Shown: positions 1-9,069 of the stretch, piece by piece | Position numbering within the stretch: position 1 is the first letter of the stretch | Layout of the letters: each line of letters starts with the position of its first letter | NCBI GenBank assembly: GCA_020636025.1 | Contig: JACJYQ010000004.1 | Span: 310,001 to 374,000 of the forward strand | DNA from: Lewinellaceae bacterium | GTDB taxonomy: Bacteria > Bacteroidota > Bacteroidia > Chitinophagales > Saprospiraceae | Length of the DNA stretch: 64,000 nucleotides | Direction: 5' to 3' | The notes under the pieces: model-generated | The model's database searches: none | Seen by the model: the letters and a program-made list of their open reading frames with translations, nothing else | What the model was told of the DNA's origin: nothing | Program-made: the position numbers and the translations under genes

Positions 1-188
1 TAACGCAAGAATAATAGTGGGAATGTTCCAAAAGTATAATCCTTGTTTTTCTCCAGTTGAGTACCATTGTAAGTGGCCATAAATGTGGCTTTCAAATCGA
101 CACCACCACTTGGTTCTGTTTTATCCTTACATCCCTGAAGACCAGTGAACAATCCGATTGCCAGAAATAGAAATATGAAATTTTTCAT
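1..188 (-). CDS. MbnP-like lipoprotein, N-terminal part only
   Basis: The gene runs off the left edge; 62 codons are visible. It opens with a lipoprotein signal peptide (MKNFIFLFLAIGLF) ending in a lipobox LQGC, so the mature protein should be lipid-anchored on the periplasmic side or outer membrane. After a short polar linker (KDKTEPSGG) comes a segment beginning VDLKATFMATYNG, which resembles the first strands of MbnP-like (copper-binding-associated) domains of Bacteroidota. The upstream neighbour at 249-1103 looks like the same family, so this may be a tandem pair at the end of the TerC/exonuclease operon; the gap is 60 bases. The lipoprotein call is firm. The family call rests on about 35 residues and is tentative. 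Confidence 0.55.
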   Translation of the reverse strand, partial: MKNFIFLFLAIGLFTGLQGCKDKTEPSGGVDLKATFMATYNGTQLEKNKDYTFGTFPLLFLR

Positions 189-248
189 CGCAGTTTAAGT
201 TTGAATAATTGATTGGAAAATCAGAGGTTTTCGCAAAAATGTAAATTC

Positions 249-1103
249 TTACTGTGAAACAGTAAATACACTCGGCAAGTTTGCGACAATCGTGCTTTTC
301 CACGCATTTATGTCGTGTGTTGACCAATTTATTCCATCGAACAGCTTCGACCAGTCGGCATTCAGCGTCATGGGAAAATCATAGCCGGTATTATGTAGAA
401 AGGAACCGTTTCCCTCAATGTAAAAATCACCTATATCGCTTCTGTCAAATCTGAGTGTATCAGCTAATGTTGAAACTGAAGTGTCGCGCACGACGATCAC
501 TTCCATAAAAGCATACTGATTCTGATATAAATCTTCTGATTGAATTGATAAAGGGTGATTATCAGGAGCCAGATCAGGTATTACCTTTCCCAAATCTTCT
601 GACAGGCCAAGCCTACATTTGAATGTCTCGAAATAACCATCCTCTCTTAATGAGCCGATGGTATAGTCTACCGGCGTTCGACGAACCAGCAATACATCAT
701 CGCGAAAAGTCTCTTCAATGGTGTCCTGTAAAGTTGATCCATAGCTTTGTAAATGTACTGTATCACTTACCTGATATAATTCTCCAGCTTTAATTAGTTG
801 AAAATCAGACAAATAAAACAATATCTTTTTTATTCTGAACAACTCGCCATTGGTGCCAACATAAACCGAATCCTGCCTAAAAAGAAGTGTATCATACATT
901 TGTTCAACCGACAAAACAAGGCTGGGATATCTGCAACAGCAGTCTTTATCGGCTGAAGCATTAAAATTCACAGCAGCAATATCCAAACATCCTTCTCTTG
1001 GTTCGAAACAGGAGCTAAGGATTAAAACGAAAAGAAATATGGCCATGCCCAATTGCAAAAAAACAAAGGAGGACAACCTTAATCGCTGATGATGCTTTTT
1101 CAT
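249..1103 (-). CDS. MbnP-like domain lipoprotein
   Basis: 284 residues. The signal peptide ends in a lipobox LSSC near residue 32. Next comes a Cys-rich stretch, GCLDIAAVNFNASADKDCCC, that resembles the GCxDxxAxNYxxxA-C repeat common in secreted Bacteroidota proteins. The body resembles MbnP-like domains: the FYLSDFQL strand near residue 95, a FKCRLGLSEDL segment, a HPLS motif and a final long strand pair. MbnP family members are periplasmic and linked to copper handling in methanobactin clusters; that role cannot be assumed here. The start ATG overlaps the TGA of the upstream exonuclease gene (ATGA), suggesting translational coupling. No other methanobactin gene is visible. An alternative is a generic secreted beta-sandwich lipoprotein. 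Confidence 0.55.
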   Translation of the reverse strand: MKKHHQRLRLSSFVFLQLGMAIFLFVLILSSCFEPREGCLDIAAVNFNASADKDCCCRYPSLVLSVEQMYDTLLFRQDSVYVGTNGELFRIKKILFYLSDFQLIKAGELYQVSDTVHLQSYGSTLQDTIEETFRDDVLLVRRTPVDYTIGSLREDGYFETFKCRLGLSEDLGKVIPDLAPDNHPLSIQSEDLYQNQYAFMEVIVVRDTSVSTLADTLRFDRSDIGDFYIEGNGSFLHNTGYDFPMTLNADWSKLFDGINWSTHDINAWKSTIVANLPSVFTVSQ

Positions 1104-1903
1104 AATTTTTTCATCATGCCTTTAATGATCTGCTTTACCTGGGATGAAAATTCCTTATCCATGATCCACTGACCGTAGTGTTTTTCTTTTCGAAGTACAT
1201 CCATGACAGGTTGACCGGCATATTTCCCAAAATTAAACACTACAGTTCCATCGTGCTGAACCTTTAATTTTTGAGTTGCATCCAAAAAGTTCAGGTCATT
1301 GGTAAAGTCGTGCAGGGCCTGAATATCATTCTTAACGGGCGCCGGGATCACTTCGCCGTCTTCATCAATGAGATCTTTACCTTCATAGGTAGTCAGCTGT
1401 CCTTTAAACACCTCCAGCGTTGCATGGACATCTGCCAGTGCATCGTGCGCATCTTCCAGTTCTTTTTGACAGTACAGTCTGTAGGCAGCCTTCAATGTAC
1501 GCGGTTCCATTTTGTAAAAAATACGCTGCACGTCGATTAGTCGGCGATTTGAAATGTCCAATTCCAGCCCTACCCGGGCAAACTCTTCCATCAGCATGGG
1601 AACATCAAAACGGTTGGAATTGTAGCCGGCCAGATCCGCATCTCCAATAAAATCCCAGATTTCCTCCGCCAGATCTTTAAATGTCGGCTTTCGGGCTATG
1701 TCTTTTGGTGTAATGCCATGTATAGACATGGACTCTTCAGAGATTGGAATTCCGGGGTTTACCAGAGCTGTATATTCCTCCGTTTTCCCGTCTTTTTTGT
1801 GCAGTTTTACCATAGCGATCTGCACAATCCGGTCTCGAATGACATTCAGTCCGGTTGTTTCCAGGTCAAAAAACACTAGGTCTCTTGTAAGATTAATGGT
1901 CAT
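1100..1903 (-). CDS. DnaQ-like 3'-5' exonuclease (DEDDh family)
   Basis: 267 residues, cytoplasmic. The N-terminal domain (about residues 5-170) has the three Exo motifs: FFDLETTG near residue 11 (Exo I), NSNRFDVPML near residue 95 (Exo II) and HDALADVHAT near residue 152 (Exo III, with the His of the DEDDh class). It should remove nucleotides from 3' ends, as proofreading subunits and related nucleases do. The C-terminal part (about 205-267) contains FGKYAGQPVMDVL, a small DUF3820-like domain often attached to stand-alone DnaQ-like proteins in Bacteroidota. No polymerase domain is present, so it is not PolC. The gene overlaps both neighbours by ATGA (terC upstream, MbnP-like downstream), so the three are probably cotranscribed. 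The substrate is unknown. Confidence 0.85.
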   Translation of the reverse strand: MTINLTRDLVFFDLETTGLNVIRDRIVQIAMVKLHKKDGKTEEYTALVNPGIPISEESMSIHGITPKDIARKPTFKDLAEEIWDFIGDADLAGYNSNRFDVPMLMEEFARVGLELDISNRRLIDVQRIFYKMEPRTLKAAYRLYCQKELEDAHDALADVHATLEVFKGQLTTYEGKDLIDEDGEVIPAPVKNDIQALHDFTNDLNFLDATQKLKVQHDGTVVFNFGKYAGQPVMDVLRKEKHYGQWIMDKEFSSQVKQIIKGMMKKL

Positions 1904-2778
1904 TCCTGTTGTTGTTCATTATCTAATAAATTCTCATCCAGCAAACCCCGGTTTTTGGCGGTTTCTCCATATCCGTGCAATTGAATCGGTTTCTTTTTCT
2001 TGGACACCCGAATATTGAGCATCTCCGTGAAGAGAGAAAAGAAAATGGCAAAGTAGAGATATCCCTTGGGTATGGCAGAGTCGATAAAATGGCCCAGATG
2101 TGCGGCTTCCGCAATCAGCGAAAAGCCAATCAACAGCAGGAAGGACAGTCCCAGCATCTGCACTGTTGGATGATCATTTACAAAACGACTCACCGGACCC
2201 GAGAAAAGCATCATGACCAAAACAGAAAGCACGATGGCTATGATCATAACAATTAAGTCATTGGAAAGCCCAATAGCCGTTAAAATAGAATCAAAAGAGA
2301 ATACAATGTTGATCAAGGCAATTTGAATAATCACCTGATTCATCATGGCTTTCCCTTTTGTCACCTTGGGATCATTATCGCCACCACCTTCCAATTTGTG
2401 GTGAATTTCCGATGTAGCCTTGTATAATAGAAAAACACCTCCAAGCAGCAGAATGAGGCTTTGTCCATTCACAAATGGTGGCCCGTGGTCGCCGTTCGAC
2501 GGATCATGAGATTCCAGCCATGGCAGGTTGACATAAAACAGGGGGTCTTTCATGCTAATTACCCAGGTTATGCCAAATAATAGAGCAATCCTCAATACCA
2601 TGGCCAGAATTAAGCCGATATTCCTAGCTCTTGGTTGTTGGGCCTCTGGCAATTTTGCCGAAATGATGGACAGAAAAATAATATTATCCACCCCCAGCAC
2701 AATCTCGAGGAAGGTCAGAGTTAGCAGGCTGATCCAAACTTCACCGGAGGTAAAATCAGGCATGGTGAACAATAACAT
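1900..2778 (-). CDS. TerC family integral membrane protein
   Basis: 292 residues with seven or more hydrophobic segments, so an inner-membrane protein. The TerC signature is clear: LTFLEIVLGVDNIIFLSI near the N-terminus with the conserved Asp, and a second acidic motif NIVFSFDSILTAIGL in the middle, both expected to line a metal-ion path. TerC/Alx proteins are associated with tellurite resistance and with Mn2+ or Ca2+ export; the cation here is not known. No ter operon partners are nearby. The ATG at 2778 gives MLLFTMPDF; a second ATG at 2763 (MPDF) fits the usual family start equally well. First gene of an ATGA-linked operon. Confidence 0.85.
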   Translation of the reverse strand: MLLFTMPDFTSGEVWISLLTLTFLEIVLGVDNIIFLSIISAKLPEAQQPRARNIGLILAMVLRIALLFGITWVISMKDPLFYVNLPWLESHDPSNGDHGPPFVNGQSLILLLGGVFLLYKATSEIHHKLEGGGDNDPKVTKGKAMMNQVIIQIALINIVFSFDSILTAIGLSNDLIVMIIAIVLSVLVMMLFSGPVSRFVNDHPTVQMLGLSFLLLIGFSLIAEAAHLGHFIDSAIPKGYLYFAIFFSLFTEMLNIRVSKKKKPIQLHGYGETAKNRGLLDENLLDNEQQQE

Positions 2779-2994
2779 ATATCGCTAATTTCAATTGAAT
2801 GATACATTGCAAAGCTGATAACCAATCACCTGGTTTTCGCAAACAAGAGCACAAGAATACGGGATTCTCCCGAGCTGTTCCTTGTTGGATTCCAAAAAGT
2901 ATTGGCAGTAGAATTTATTTTACAAAAAGGTGTGCGTGACGACAATTGGCAGAAATTTAAACTTTCATAGTAGCTAAACGGTTATGGGTATCAT

Positions 2995-3002
2995 TAGTTT
3001 TG
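2995..3002 (+). promoter_or_regulatory. -7 box for the Omp28-like gene
   Basis: TAGTTTTG matches the Bacteroidota -7 consensus TAnnTTTG, 70 bases upstream of the ATG at 3073. No convincing -33 TTTG was found. The rest of the 294-base divergent gap (2779-3072) holds nothing else I recognise. Confidence 0.45.
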
Positions 3003-3072
3003 TCTATCTCGTCACCAACCCAGAACAAACACACAATATCCCTGCTTATTACATCCAGTCAATTAAATTCAC

Positions 3073-4074
3073 ATGAAAAAACTACTCTCGCTTTTTACTT
3101 TTTTACTCATAACACTCGCAATTTCGGCACAGACATCCGCCAAAAAATATGTGCTGCTCGAGCATTTCACCAACTCCAATTGCAGCATCTGTGCCAGCAG
3201 AAACCCGGCATTTTTCAACCTGATATCTCAGGCACAGTACGCCGATGATGTGCATCACGTTTCTATCCACCCACCCTACCCTTATGTACAATGTGTTTTT
3301 TATCAGCACAACCAGAGCGAGAACTCAGACTGGGCGGCTTTGTACAACATTCAAGGAACGCCGAGGGTAGCTGTGAATGGAAAATTGCAGCCTTCTTCCA
3401 GCCAGTTGCTTCGTGCTGATACGCTGAATAAGTATGTTGACCAAACCAGCCCACTTTATCTGAAAGTATCGGAAAGTGCTTCAGGGAATTCAAGGAATGT
3501 GCTGATCAGCGCTTATGCACTCGACAATATCCCGGTTGGCAATTACAAACTTTACGCAGCAGTTGTGGAAAAAACCATCAACATGACCACAGGTAACGGC
3601 GAATCTGTTCACCACAATGTTTTCCGTAAAATGCTGACTCCGGTTGATGGCATGTCATTCAGCTTGCCGGCAAGCGGGCAGAGCGCTACTCAGAGTTTTA
3701 ACTACACATTGGATAATGCCTGGGATCCAAACGAGGTGTACGTACTGGCATTTATAAAAGAGGAAGACAGTAAACAGGTGCTCAATAGCGGCACCAAATT
3801 CGATCCGGTACTCACCTTGTCACAGAATGAGCCTGGCGTGCAAAAAATTCAATTATTCCCTAACCCTGCAAATAATATCACTTATGCTGACCTCGGTTCA
3901 GATAAAGCACTGAACACTGAGGTTTATGCTCTTGATGGAAGGATGGTTTACACAAGCCAGGGATCCGGAAGCAATTTGGAAAGTATCCCAACCAATGCGC
4001 TCTCGCCAGGTGTGTACATTGCACGAATCACGGGTGAGTCGAGTATTTACACGGCTAAATTTGTAAAAGAATAA
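3073..4074 (+). CDS. Omp28-related thioredoxin-fold protein with T9SS sorting domain
   Basis: 333 residues. A signal peptide (about 1-19, cleaved after ISAQ) is followed by a thioredoxin-like domain of the Omp28 type: KKYVLLEHFTNSNCSIC near residues 24-40, with a CSIC (CxxC) motif at the usual redox position. The central region (about 110-250) is the beta-rich part of Omp28-like proteins. The C-terminus (about 258-333) is a T9SS type A sorting domain: LFPNPANN, then LDGRMVY, then SPGVYIARI and a final basic strand. It should be exported by Sec and then carried to the cell surface by the type IX system. It may act as a surface thiol oxidoreductase, but the substrate is unknown. It ends immediately next to the stop codon of the convergent methyltransferase gene. 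Confidence 0.85.
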   Translation: MKKLLSLFTFLLITLAISAQTSAKKYVLLEHFTNSNCSICASRNPAFFNLISQAQYADDVHHVSIHPPYPYVQCVFYQHNQSENSDWAALYNIQGTPRVAVNGKLQPSSSQLLRADTLNKYVDQTSPLYLKVSESASGNSRNVLISAYALDNIPVGNYKLYAAVVEKTINMTTGNGESVHHNVFRKMLTPVDGMSFSLPASGQSATQSFNYTLDNAWDPNEVYVLAFIKEEDSKQVLNSGTKFDPVLTLSQNEPGVQKIQLFPNPANNITYADLGSDKALNTEVYALDGRMVYTSQGSGSNLESIPTNALSPGVYIARITGESSIYTAKFVKE

Positions 4075-5232
4075 CTACTCGGAGTCGGTAAGGCTTCCTT
4101 CGTACAACCTGAAGTTCTGGAAAGAACATTCCAGTGCTCCGTTAAAGAGATTTATTTTTCGGGATGTCCTGAGACCAACGTGTTTCAGGGCATCTCTGTT
4201 TGAGGAAATGATCCAGGCCGACCAGCCGGTCCATTCCTTTTTCAATCGGTCGCCAATTTCCTTGTAAAACTTGTGGGTGTCCTCTAATTCAAGCCTTTCA
4301 TCGTAAGGTGGATTCATGACCATGGTTCCGGAAGAATGAGGTGCTTTCAGTTTTTCAAAAGCCATTTTATCCACTTTGATATCCGCATCAAGATCTGCCG
4401 CCATCAAATTCACAGAAGTCGAATTCCTGGCACGAGCATCAATGTCATAGGCAAAGATGTCGCACTCGAGGGCTTTGATCTTTCCATCAGCAGCGGATTT
4501 CACCTCTTTCCAAAGTTTGTTGTTAAAATCAGGCCATTTAAAAAACCCAAAATGCTCACGCTTGAATTGCGGGGGTATTTGCCTGGCCAACAAGGCAGCC
4601 TCAATAGGCAAGGTACCTGAGCCACACATAGGATCCAGAAAGTGCGTGTCACCTTTCCAACCTGTGTGCAGGATCATTCCTGCGGCCAACACCTCATTGA
4701 GTGGCGCTTCTACGGTGTCACGGCGATAATTCCTGCGGTGCAGTGAATCACCACTGGAATCAAGCAATACAATGATCCTTGAGTGATGAGCATTGACATT
4801 TATCCTCAAGGTAGGAGCCACGGTGTTTACACTTGGTCTTCGCCCCACGGGGTCGCGGTCGCGAAACTGGTCCACAATCGCATCCTTGGTAAGCAAAGCC
4901 AGGTATTTGGAGTGCTTGAAAACCACACCGGAGGCTACCGCATCAATGGCCAGTGTATCGGTGACCTTCATGTATTGCGACCAATCGATACCCCGGATGC
5001 CATTGTATAATTCATCTTCATTCTGGGCTTCGAAAGTATGTATGGGTTGCAGCACCTTCAGGGCAGTCCTTAATTCATAGTTGGCCCGATACATCAGTTT
5101 TTGATCGCCTGAACATCGAACTGCCCGTTTAATTTCTACAACATCTTCTGCACCAAGTGCCTTGAGTTCTTCGGCCAGCACTGGTTCCAGTCCGGCAAAT
5201 GTTTTGATGATAAAAGTTGAGGTTAAATCCAC
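4075..5232 (-). CDS. rlmL: THUMP-domain 23S rRNA (guanine-N2) methyltransferase, RlmL-like
   Basis: 385 residues, cytoplasmic. The N-terminal half carries a THUMP RNA-binding domain (about 50-160). The C-terminal half is a Rossmann methyltransferase with a SAM-binding motif DPMCGSGTLPIEAALLA near residue 195 and the catalytic NPPY motif (VMNPPYDERL) near residue 305. This is the arrangement of RlmL/YpsC-type enzymes that methylate 23S rRNA guanines. It lacks the second (RlmK) methyltransferase of the fused gammaproteobacterial enzyme. Translation appears to start at a GTG (5232); I see no better in-frame ATG. The exact target base is inferred from family only. It is convergent with the Omp28-like gene and shares no space with it. 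Confidence 0.88.
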   Translation of the reverse strand: MDLTSTFIIKTFAGLEPVLAEELKALGAEDVVEIKRAVRCSGDQKLMYRANYELRTALKVLQPIHTFEAQNEDELYNGIRGIDWSQYMKVTDTLAIDAVASGVVFKHSKYLALLTKDAIVDQFRDRDPVGRRPSVNTVAPTLRINVNAHHSRIIVLLDSSGDSLHRRNYRRDTVEAPLNEVLAAGMILHTGWKGDTHFLDPMCGSGTLPIEAALLARQIPPQFKREHFGFFKWPDFNNKLWKEVKSAADGKIKALECDIFAYDIDARARNSTSVNLMAADLDADIKVDKMAFEKLKAPHSSGTMVMNPPYDERLELEDTHKFYKEIGDRLKKEWTGWSAWIISSNRDALKHVGLRTSRKINLFNGALECSFQNFRLYEGSLTDSE

Positions 5233-5308
5233 AGATTTACTTTTTGACCTGCATTACTGAATACATATGATTGAGCATTTTCTGGGATACAAAAGTCCAA
5301 TATGCTCA

Positions 5309-5848
5309 TTATTGAATATTGGCATTAAATTTCCCTTCCGTTACAGTTACAAAATTTCCGTTCCCATCTGAAAGATTCCCGGAGAAGCTTCCTTTAACAT
5401 AGCCACCTGTCTTATAATCGATGTCGCTAATATTCAAATTAAAACCGTCAGTACTACCATCAGACCAATATACAGTCGTATTACCATTCTCCAACTTTGA
5501 AAAGCCTAATAAACCGCAAATTTGAAAGGATTGATTGGAACAATCTTCAGCGCTGAATGTGTAGTCACCTGTAGCAACTGAAACACCTGATTGAATATAA
5601 AGTAATATGGTTATGGTTTCAACCAGATTGGCAGAATTGGAAACCCTTGCACCTGTTATAACCAAATTACCTAAAGACGTTACTGTATTAAGGGAAGCCG
5701 AGGCATTGCCCTGAAAGCTTGCTCCATTCACCTTTGCAGAAATGGTATTGGTAGGTGTGTTGTTATTGCCTGTAGAATTATCTTTTTTGCAGGATGCCAG
5801 TAAAAACAAAGAGGACACTAAAATTAAAGCTGGAGTTGAAATTTTCAT
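5309..5848 (-). CDS. Hypothetical lipoprotein (DUF6252-like)
   Basis: 179 residues from the ATG at 5848; an upstream in-frame TTG at 5857 is less likely. The signal peptide MKISTPALILVSSLF ends in LLASC, a typical lipobox, followed by the polar linker KKDNSTGNNNTPTN. The remaining 140 residues are beta-rich: an opening ISAKVNGASFQGNAS strand and a closing GSFSGNLSDGNGNFVTVTEGKFNANI. That overall pattern resembles the DUF6252 group of small Bacteroidota lipoproteins. Its function is not known. It stands alone, in the same direction as the RlmL-like gene but 77 bases away. No key catalytic residues are apparent. Confidence 0.65.
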   Translation of the reverse strand: MKISTPALILVSSLFLLASCKKDNSTGNNNTPTNTISAKVNGASFQGNASASLNTVTSLGNLVITGARVSNSANLVETITILLYIQSGVSVATGDYTFSAEDCSNQSFQICGLLGFSKLENGNTTVYWSDGSTDGFNLNISDIDYKTGGYVKGSFSGNLSDGNGNFVTVTEGKFNANIQ

Positions 5849-6085
5849 GTTATGCAATCTTGTTTAGAAAAGTTTTAGGCAATTATTACATACCGTTAAT
5901 ATGCAATATTAAATGAACTACCCTTTGAGTTGTTTATCGAATTGCGAAAATATAAAACAATGATTAGCTGTCGAATATTCAGGGGAAACAATCCAATTAA
6001 TATCCTCAAACCATCTACGAAGGTGCCTGATTATCGGCGCTTTCCTTTAATCTTTAGGATTTCTGACAACCAGGTAAACAGAATT

Positions 6086-7678
6086 CTATTGCAGTTTTAT
6101 TAATGGAAATATTCCAATGTGCTCATTTTCTGTTTCTACTGAAAGCCAATACGCGCCCACCGGTAGTTTTTGTAAATTCTCAAGCTTAATTTCATGATCT
6201 GAAACCTCTATTTTCTCGTGAACCAAATGGCCATTTTGGTCAAACATTCTAATGGAGAATGTATGGTTTGGAAACTTGTCAGCGGCTATTTTAATTTGAA
6301 CATAATCACTAAATGGCGATGGTGAAACTTTAACCAAGTCTTTCAACCCTGGCTGTTTCGATTGTACCAGCTGGCTGAGCTGAATGTCCAAATGGATCAC
6401 TTCATTTGTTTTCAATTGAACATTTGAAATGGTTTTGGGAATATATCCTTCCTTCTCCACATATACCTCAAAAATACCTGGCAATGCATTCCCCGTTTTA
6501 TAACCGCCATCTGCCGATGAAGTATCGGCGTTGAATGTATTAAGTACAAAAACCTTGGTTCCTGACAGAGGGAACCCAGTTTCAAAATCGCTTACCGTAC
6601 CTTCCAACCAGCATGCATGGCTATAAGGAGGTTTCCTGTAAATGTATAAGCCTTCACTTTTGGCCGTAGCCAAAATTATTCCTGATGGCAAGTATGGATC
6701 AACATCCCAAACCAGCGAATTTCCCAATGAGTCCCAGGCAGTTTCTATTAAATTCTCGGGACGAGAAGCATCTACAATGGTTAACTGACCGCGATAACAG
6801 GCATTCACCAGGAAGTCTCCGAACACCCGTACGTTGTGTACTTCTCCTTCAGGTTTCCTGGTAGGTAAATATGTATCCAGCAACGTAATGTTATCCAAAT
6901 TGGCAACATCAAAAGCACCTAAAGGAGCGGAAACGCGTTCGTCTGCCGTAAACAGGTATTGACCATCATCACTTAGTCCGGTGTTGTGATTGAAAGCTCC
7001 GGGAGTAGGTTGTGTTTGAAGCAGCTTGGGATTGGCTTTGTCACTGACATCCACAACGCCAAACTGTCCCTTGTATATTTCGCTTGTCCAAAGCGTGTCT
7101 CCTCTTATATAACCATCATGGACATATTCTGTGGTATATGTCCCAATAATTTCCGGATTCCATGGATCGCTCAAATCGGCTATGATGGCGCCATTTGTCA
7201 GAGTTGCCGCTCCAAATATGTATAAATATCCATCTGCCGCTTTTAGTGCATGACTTTTAACTACTGTGGTATCATGTGCTGCATCTCCCAGCCAGGTTTT
7301 GTACATTATGGTATCTGGCAACTGTCGAAGATCTACGATGGTGACGCCACTTAGCACCGCTTCAGAGCCAACATAGGCAAAACCATTCCAGGTAGTCATT
7401 TCGCGCCAGTTGTTTTGTATCCCGGGTACTTTGAATCGTTCTACCGGCTGCTCCGGATTGTTCACATCTACGATACTCATGCCCGCTTTAGTGCCAACCA
7501 AAGCCCATTCCCCACCATTGTTGTCCACATAATGCCAGCACCCGGCAAGCGTCAAGGGTGCATAAGACAAGTGCCCGGCGAGCTCAAGTTCTTGCGCGTA
7601 CAATTGATGTGAAAAGGAAAGAAAAAAAACTAGGTTTATGGAGAAAGTAAGGAAACACTCTTTTGCAGACTGAAACAT
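6086..7678 (-). CDS. Choice-of-anchor B family secreted protein with T9SS domain
   Basis: 530 residues. A hydrophobic signal peptide (about 10-28) leads to an LVIVD-repeat beta-propeller-like region (about 30-350) with the hallmarks of the choice-of-anchor B family: AGCWHYVDNNGGEWALVGT, HNTGLSDDGQYLFTADE, then HNVRVFGDFLVNACYRGQ and GLYIYRKP. A carboxypeptidase-regulatory-like fold follows (about 355-435: WLEGTVSDFETGFPLSGTKV...), then a T9SS sorting domain (about 445-530: VSPSPFSDY...GAYWLSVETE). It should be displayed on or released from the cell surface. The biological role of this family is not established. The gene stands alone; the 227 bases below it hold nothing recognised. Confidence 0.85.
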   Translation of the reverse strand: MFQSAKECFLTFSINLVFFLSFSHQLYAQELELAGHLSYAPLTLAGCWHYVDNNGGEWALVGTKAGMSIVDVNNPEQPVERFKVPGIQNNWREMTTWNGFAYVGSEAVLSGVTIVDLRQLPDTIMYKTWLGDAAHDTTVVKSHALKAADGYLYIFGAATLTNGAIIADLSDPWNPEIIGTYTTEYVHDGYIRGDTLWTSEIYKGQFGVVDVSDKANPKLLQTQPTPGAFNHNTGLSDDGQYLFTADERVSAPLGAFDVANLDNITLLDTYLPTRKPEGEVHNVRVFGDFLVNACYRGQLTIVDASRPENLIETAWDSLGNSLVWDVDPYLPSGIILATAKSEGLYIYRKPPYSHACWLEGTVSDFETGFPLSGTKVFVLNTFNADTSSADGGYKTGNALPGIFEVYVEKEGYIPKTISNVQLKTNEVIHLDIQLSQLVQSKQPGLKDLVKVSPSPFSDYVQIKIAADKFPNHTFSIRMFDQNGHLVHEKIEVSDHEIKLENLQKLPVGAYWLSVETENEHIGIFPLIKLQ

Positions 7679-7783
7679 ATCACCTCTCGAGGAAAGTTAA
7701 AACGAATGCGCAAAGATGCACAATTAATTATTGGTCATTTGCCGTGGATTGACTTTGCGGTTGTTTTATAGCAAATTGGCGTG

Positions 7784-8986
7784 TTATACTTTTCCGGTTC
7801 GTAACTTAATCGTAAAGGTGGTTCCTTTACCAAGCTCCGATTTTTTAACAAAGATCTTTCCCTTGTGATATTCCACAATTATCCTTCTGGAAAGAGAAAG
7901 TCCGAGTCCCCAGCCTCTTGTTTTAGTGCTATAGCCGGGCTTAAAAACCGTATTGTATTTATTGCCGGGTATACCCTTCCCAGTATCAGAAATATCTATG
8001 CAGGCCCAATTACCTTCCTGATAAATGATTCCTGAAATGGTACCCTGACCATCTTCCATGGCGTCTATGGCGTTGCGCAGCAAATTTTCCACCACCCAAT
8101 CAAAAAGTGGAGGGTTTAAATATGTCAACAACGGCTCACATTCAGATGGATTCGGGAATTCAAAAGATACTCGTCTTGGCGCTCTTCTTTGCATGTAGGC
8201 TCGACAGGCTTCCAGTTCTTCGTAAAGGTTCACTGGCGTCAATTCCGGAGTTGCTCCAATTTTTGAAAAACGATCAGCGACCAGTTCAAGCCTGCTCACA
8301 TCATTGCCAAGTTCCATGAGCATTTCTTGATTGTCGGGCCTGTCTTCATTAACTGCCTTTAGGGTTTCTATCCAACCTAAAATAGCGGTAATAGGTGTAC
8401 CCAATTGATGGGCTGTTTCTTTGGCCATTCCCAACCAAACCTGATTTTGTTCTGCACGCCTGGCAGAGCTAAAACCCATATATCCGAGAAAAATAAAGGC
8501 TGAGATCAACAATAATTGAATGTATGGATACCATTCCAAAAGCATCAGGAGCCTTGACTTGGAATACATGACAATCTGATGCACATCTTCCGTAGGATTG
8601 ATGTGCATGGTGTCCGCTCCTTCTTCCACCATTCTGACCCGAATTTTCTCTACGTCTACCGGATCAAGAAACCCCATACTGTCCTCCCCAATATTGACAA
8701 AGCCGTCAATTTTTCCGTTATCTCCAATGAGCAAAATGGGAACTGTAGTATTTGCCTGCACTACCTGCAACGGGAAACTGACATCACAATTAAAAAACTG
8801 ATTTGGGTCCGTTTCGGCCTTACCAAGAAGTCGTTGAGCAGCCAGGTATTGTTCAACCTGTTGCTTTTCCCGTTCTGCCAGTTGATCTGCCAGATTTTTG
8901 GTGTACCAGAGCGATAGTATGACAATCAAGACCCCGGCAGCAGCCAAATACCATTTCCACAAAGATTTGCGGGTATAAATATCCAT
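7784..8986 (-). CDS. Sensor histidine kinase, membrane-bound
   Basis: 400 residues from the ATG at 8986; a longer frame from 9040 adds 18 residues that do not look like a usual N-terminus. TM1 lies at about residues 10-30, a short extracytoplasmic sensor domain follows, and TM2 lies near 150-170. The dimerisation domain has the phospho-acceptor His in ETAHQLGTP (about residue 193). The ATPase domain shows the N box (NLLRNAIDAM), G1 box (DISDTGKGIP) and G2 box (WGLGLSLSRRI). It should autophosphorylate and pass phosphate to a response regulator, but no regulator gene is adjacent. It lies downstream of priA in the same direction with an 83-base gap, so it may be cotranscribed. The signal is unknown. 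Confidence 0.88.
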   Translation of the reverse strand: MDIYTRKSLWKWYLAAAGVLIVILSLWYTKNLADQLAEREKQQVEQYLAAQRLLGKAETDPNQFFNCDVSFPLQVVQANTTVPILLIGDNGKIDGFVNIGEDSMGFLDPVDVEKIRVRMVEEGADTMHINPTEDVHQIVMYSKSRLLMLLEWYPYIQLLLISAFIFLGYMGFSSARRAEQNQVWLGMAKETAHQLGTPITAILGWIETLKAVNEDRPDNQEMLMELGNDVSRLELVADRFSKIGATPELTPVNLYEELEACRAYMQRRAPRRVSFEFPNPSECEPLLTYLNPPLFDWVVENLLRNAIDAMEDGQGTISGIIYQEGNWACIDISDTGKGIPGNKYNTVFKPGYSTKTRGWGLGLSLSRRIIVEYHKGKIFVKKSELGKGTTFTIKLRTGKV

Positions 8987-9069
8987 GTTGGGTAAGTGAA
9001 AAGGCGAATGTACATTTTTCAATTCAAACGCAACATGCACAATTTTAGCGCATCATCCTGCGAATAGCT

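Noticed and set aside
249..1103. Methanobactin biosynthesis locus
   Set aside because: Only MbnP-like lipoproteins are seen; no MbnA, MbnB, MbnC or MbnH-like gene is in view, and the window ends in the neighbouring gene.
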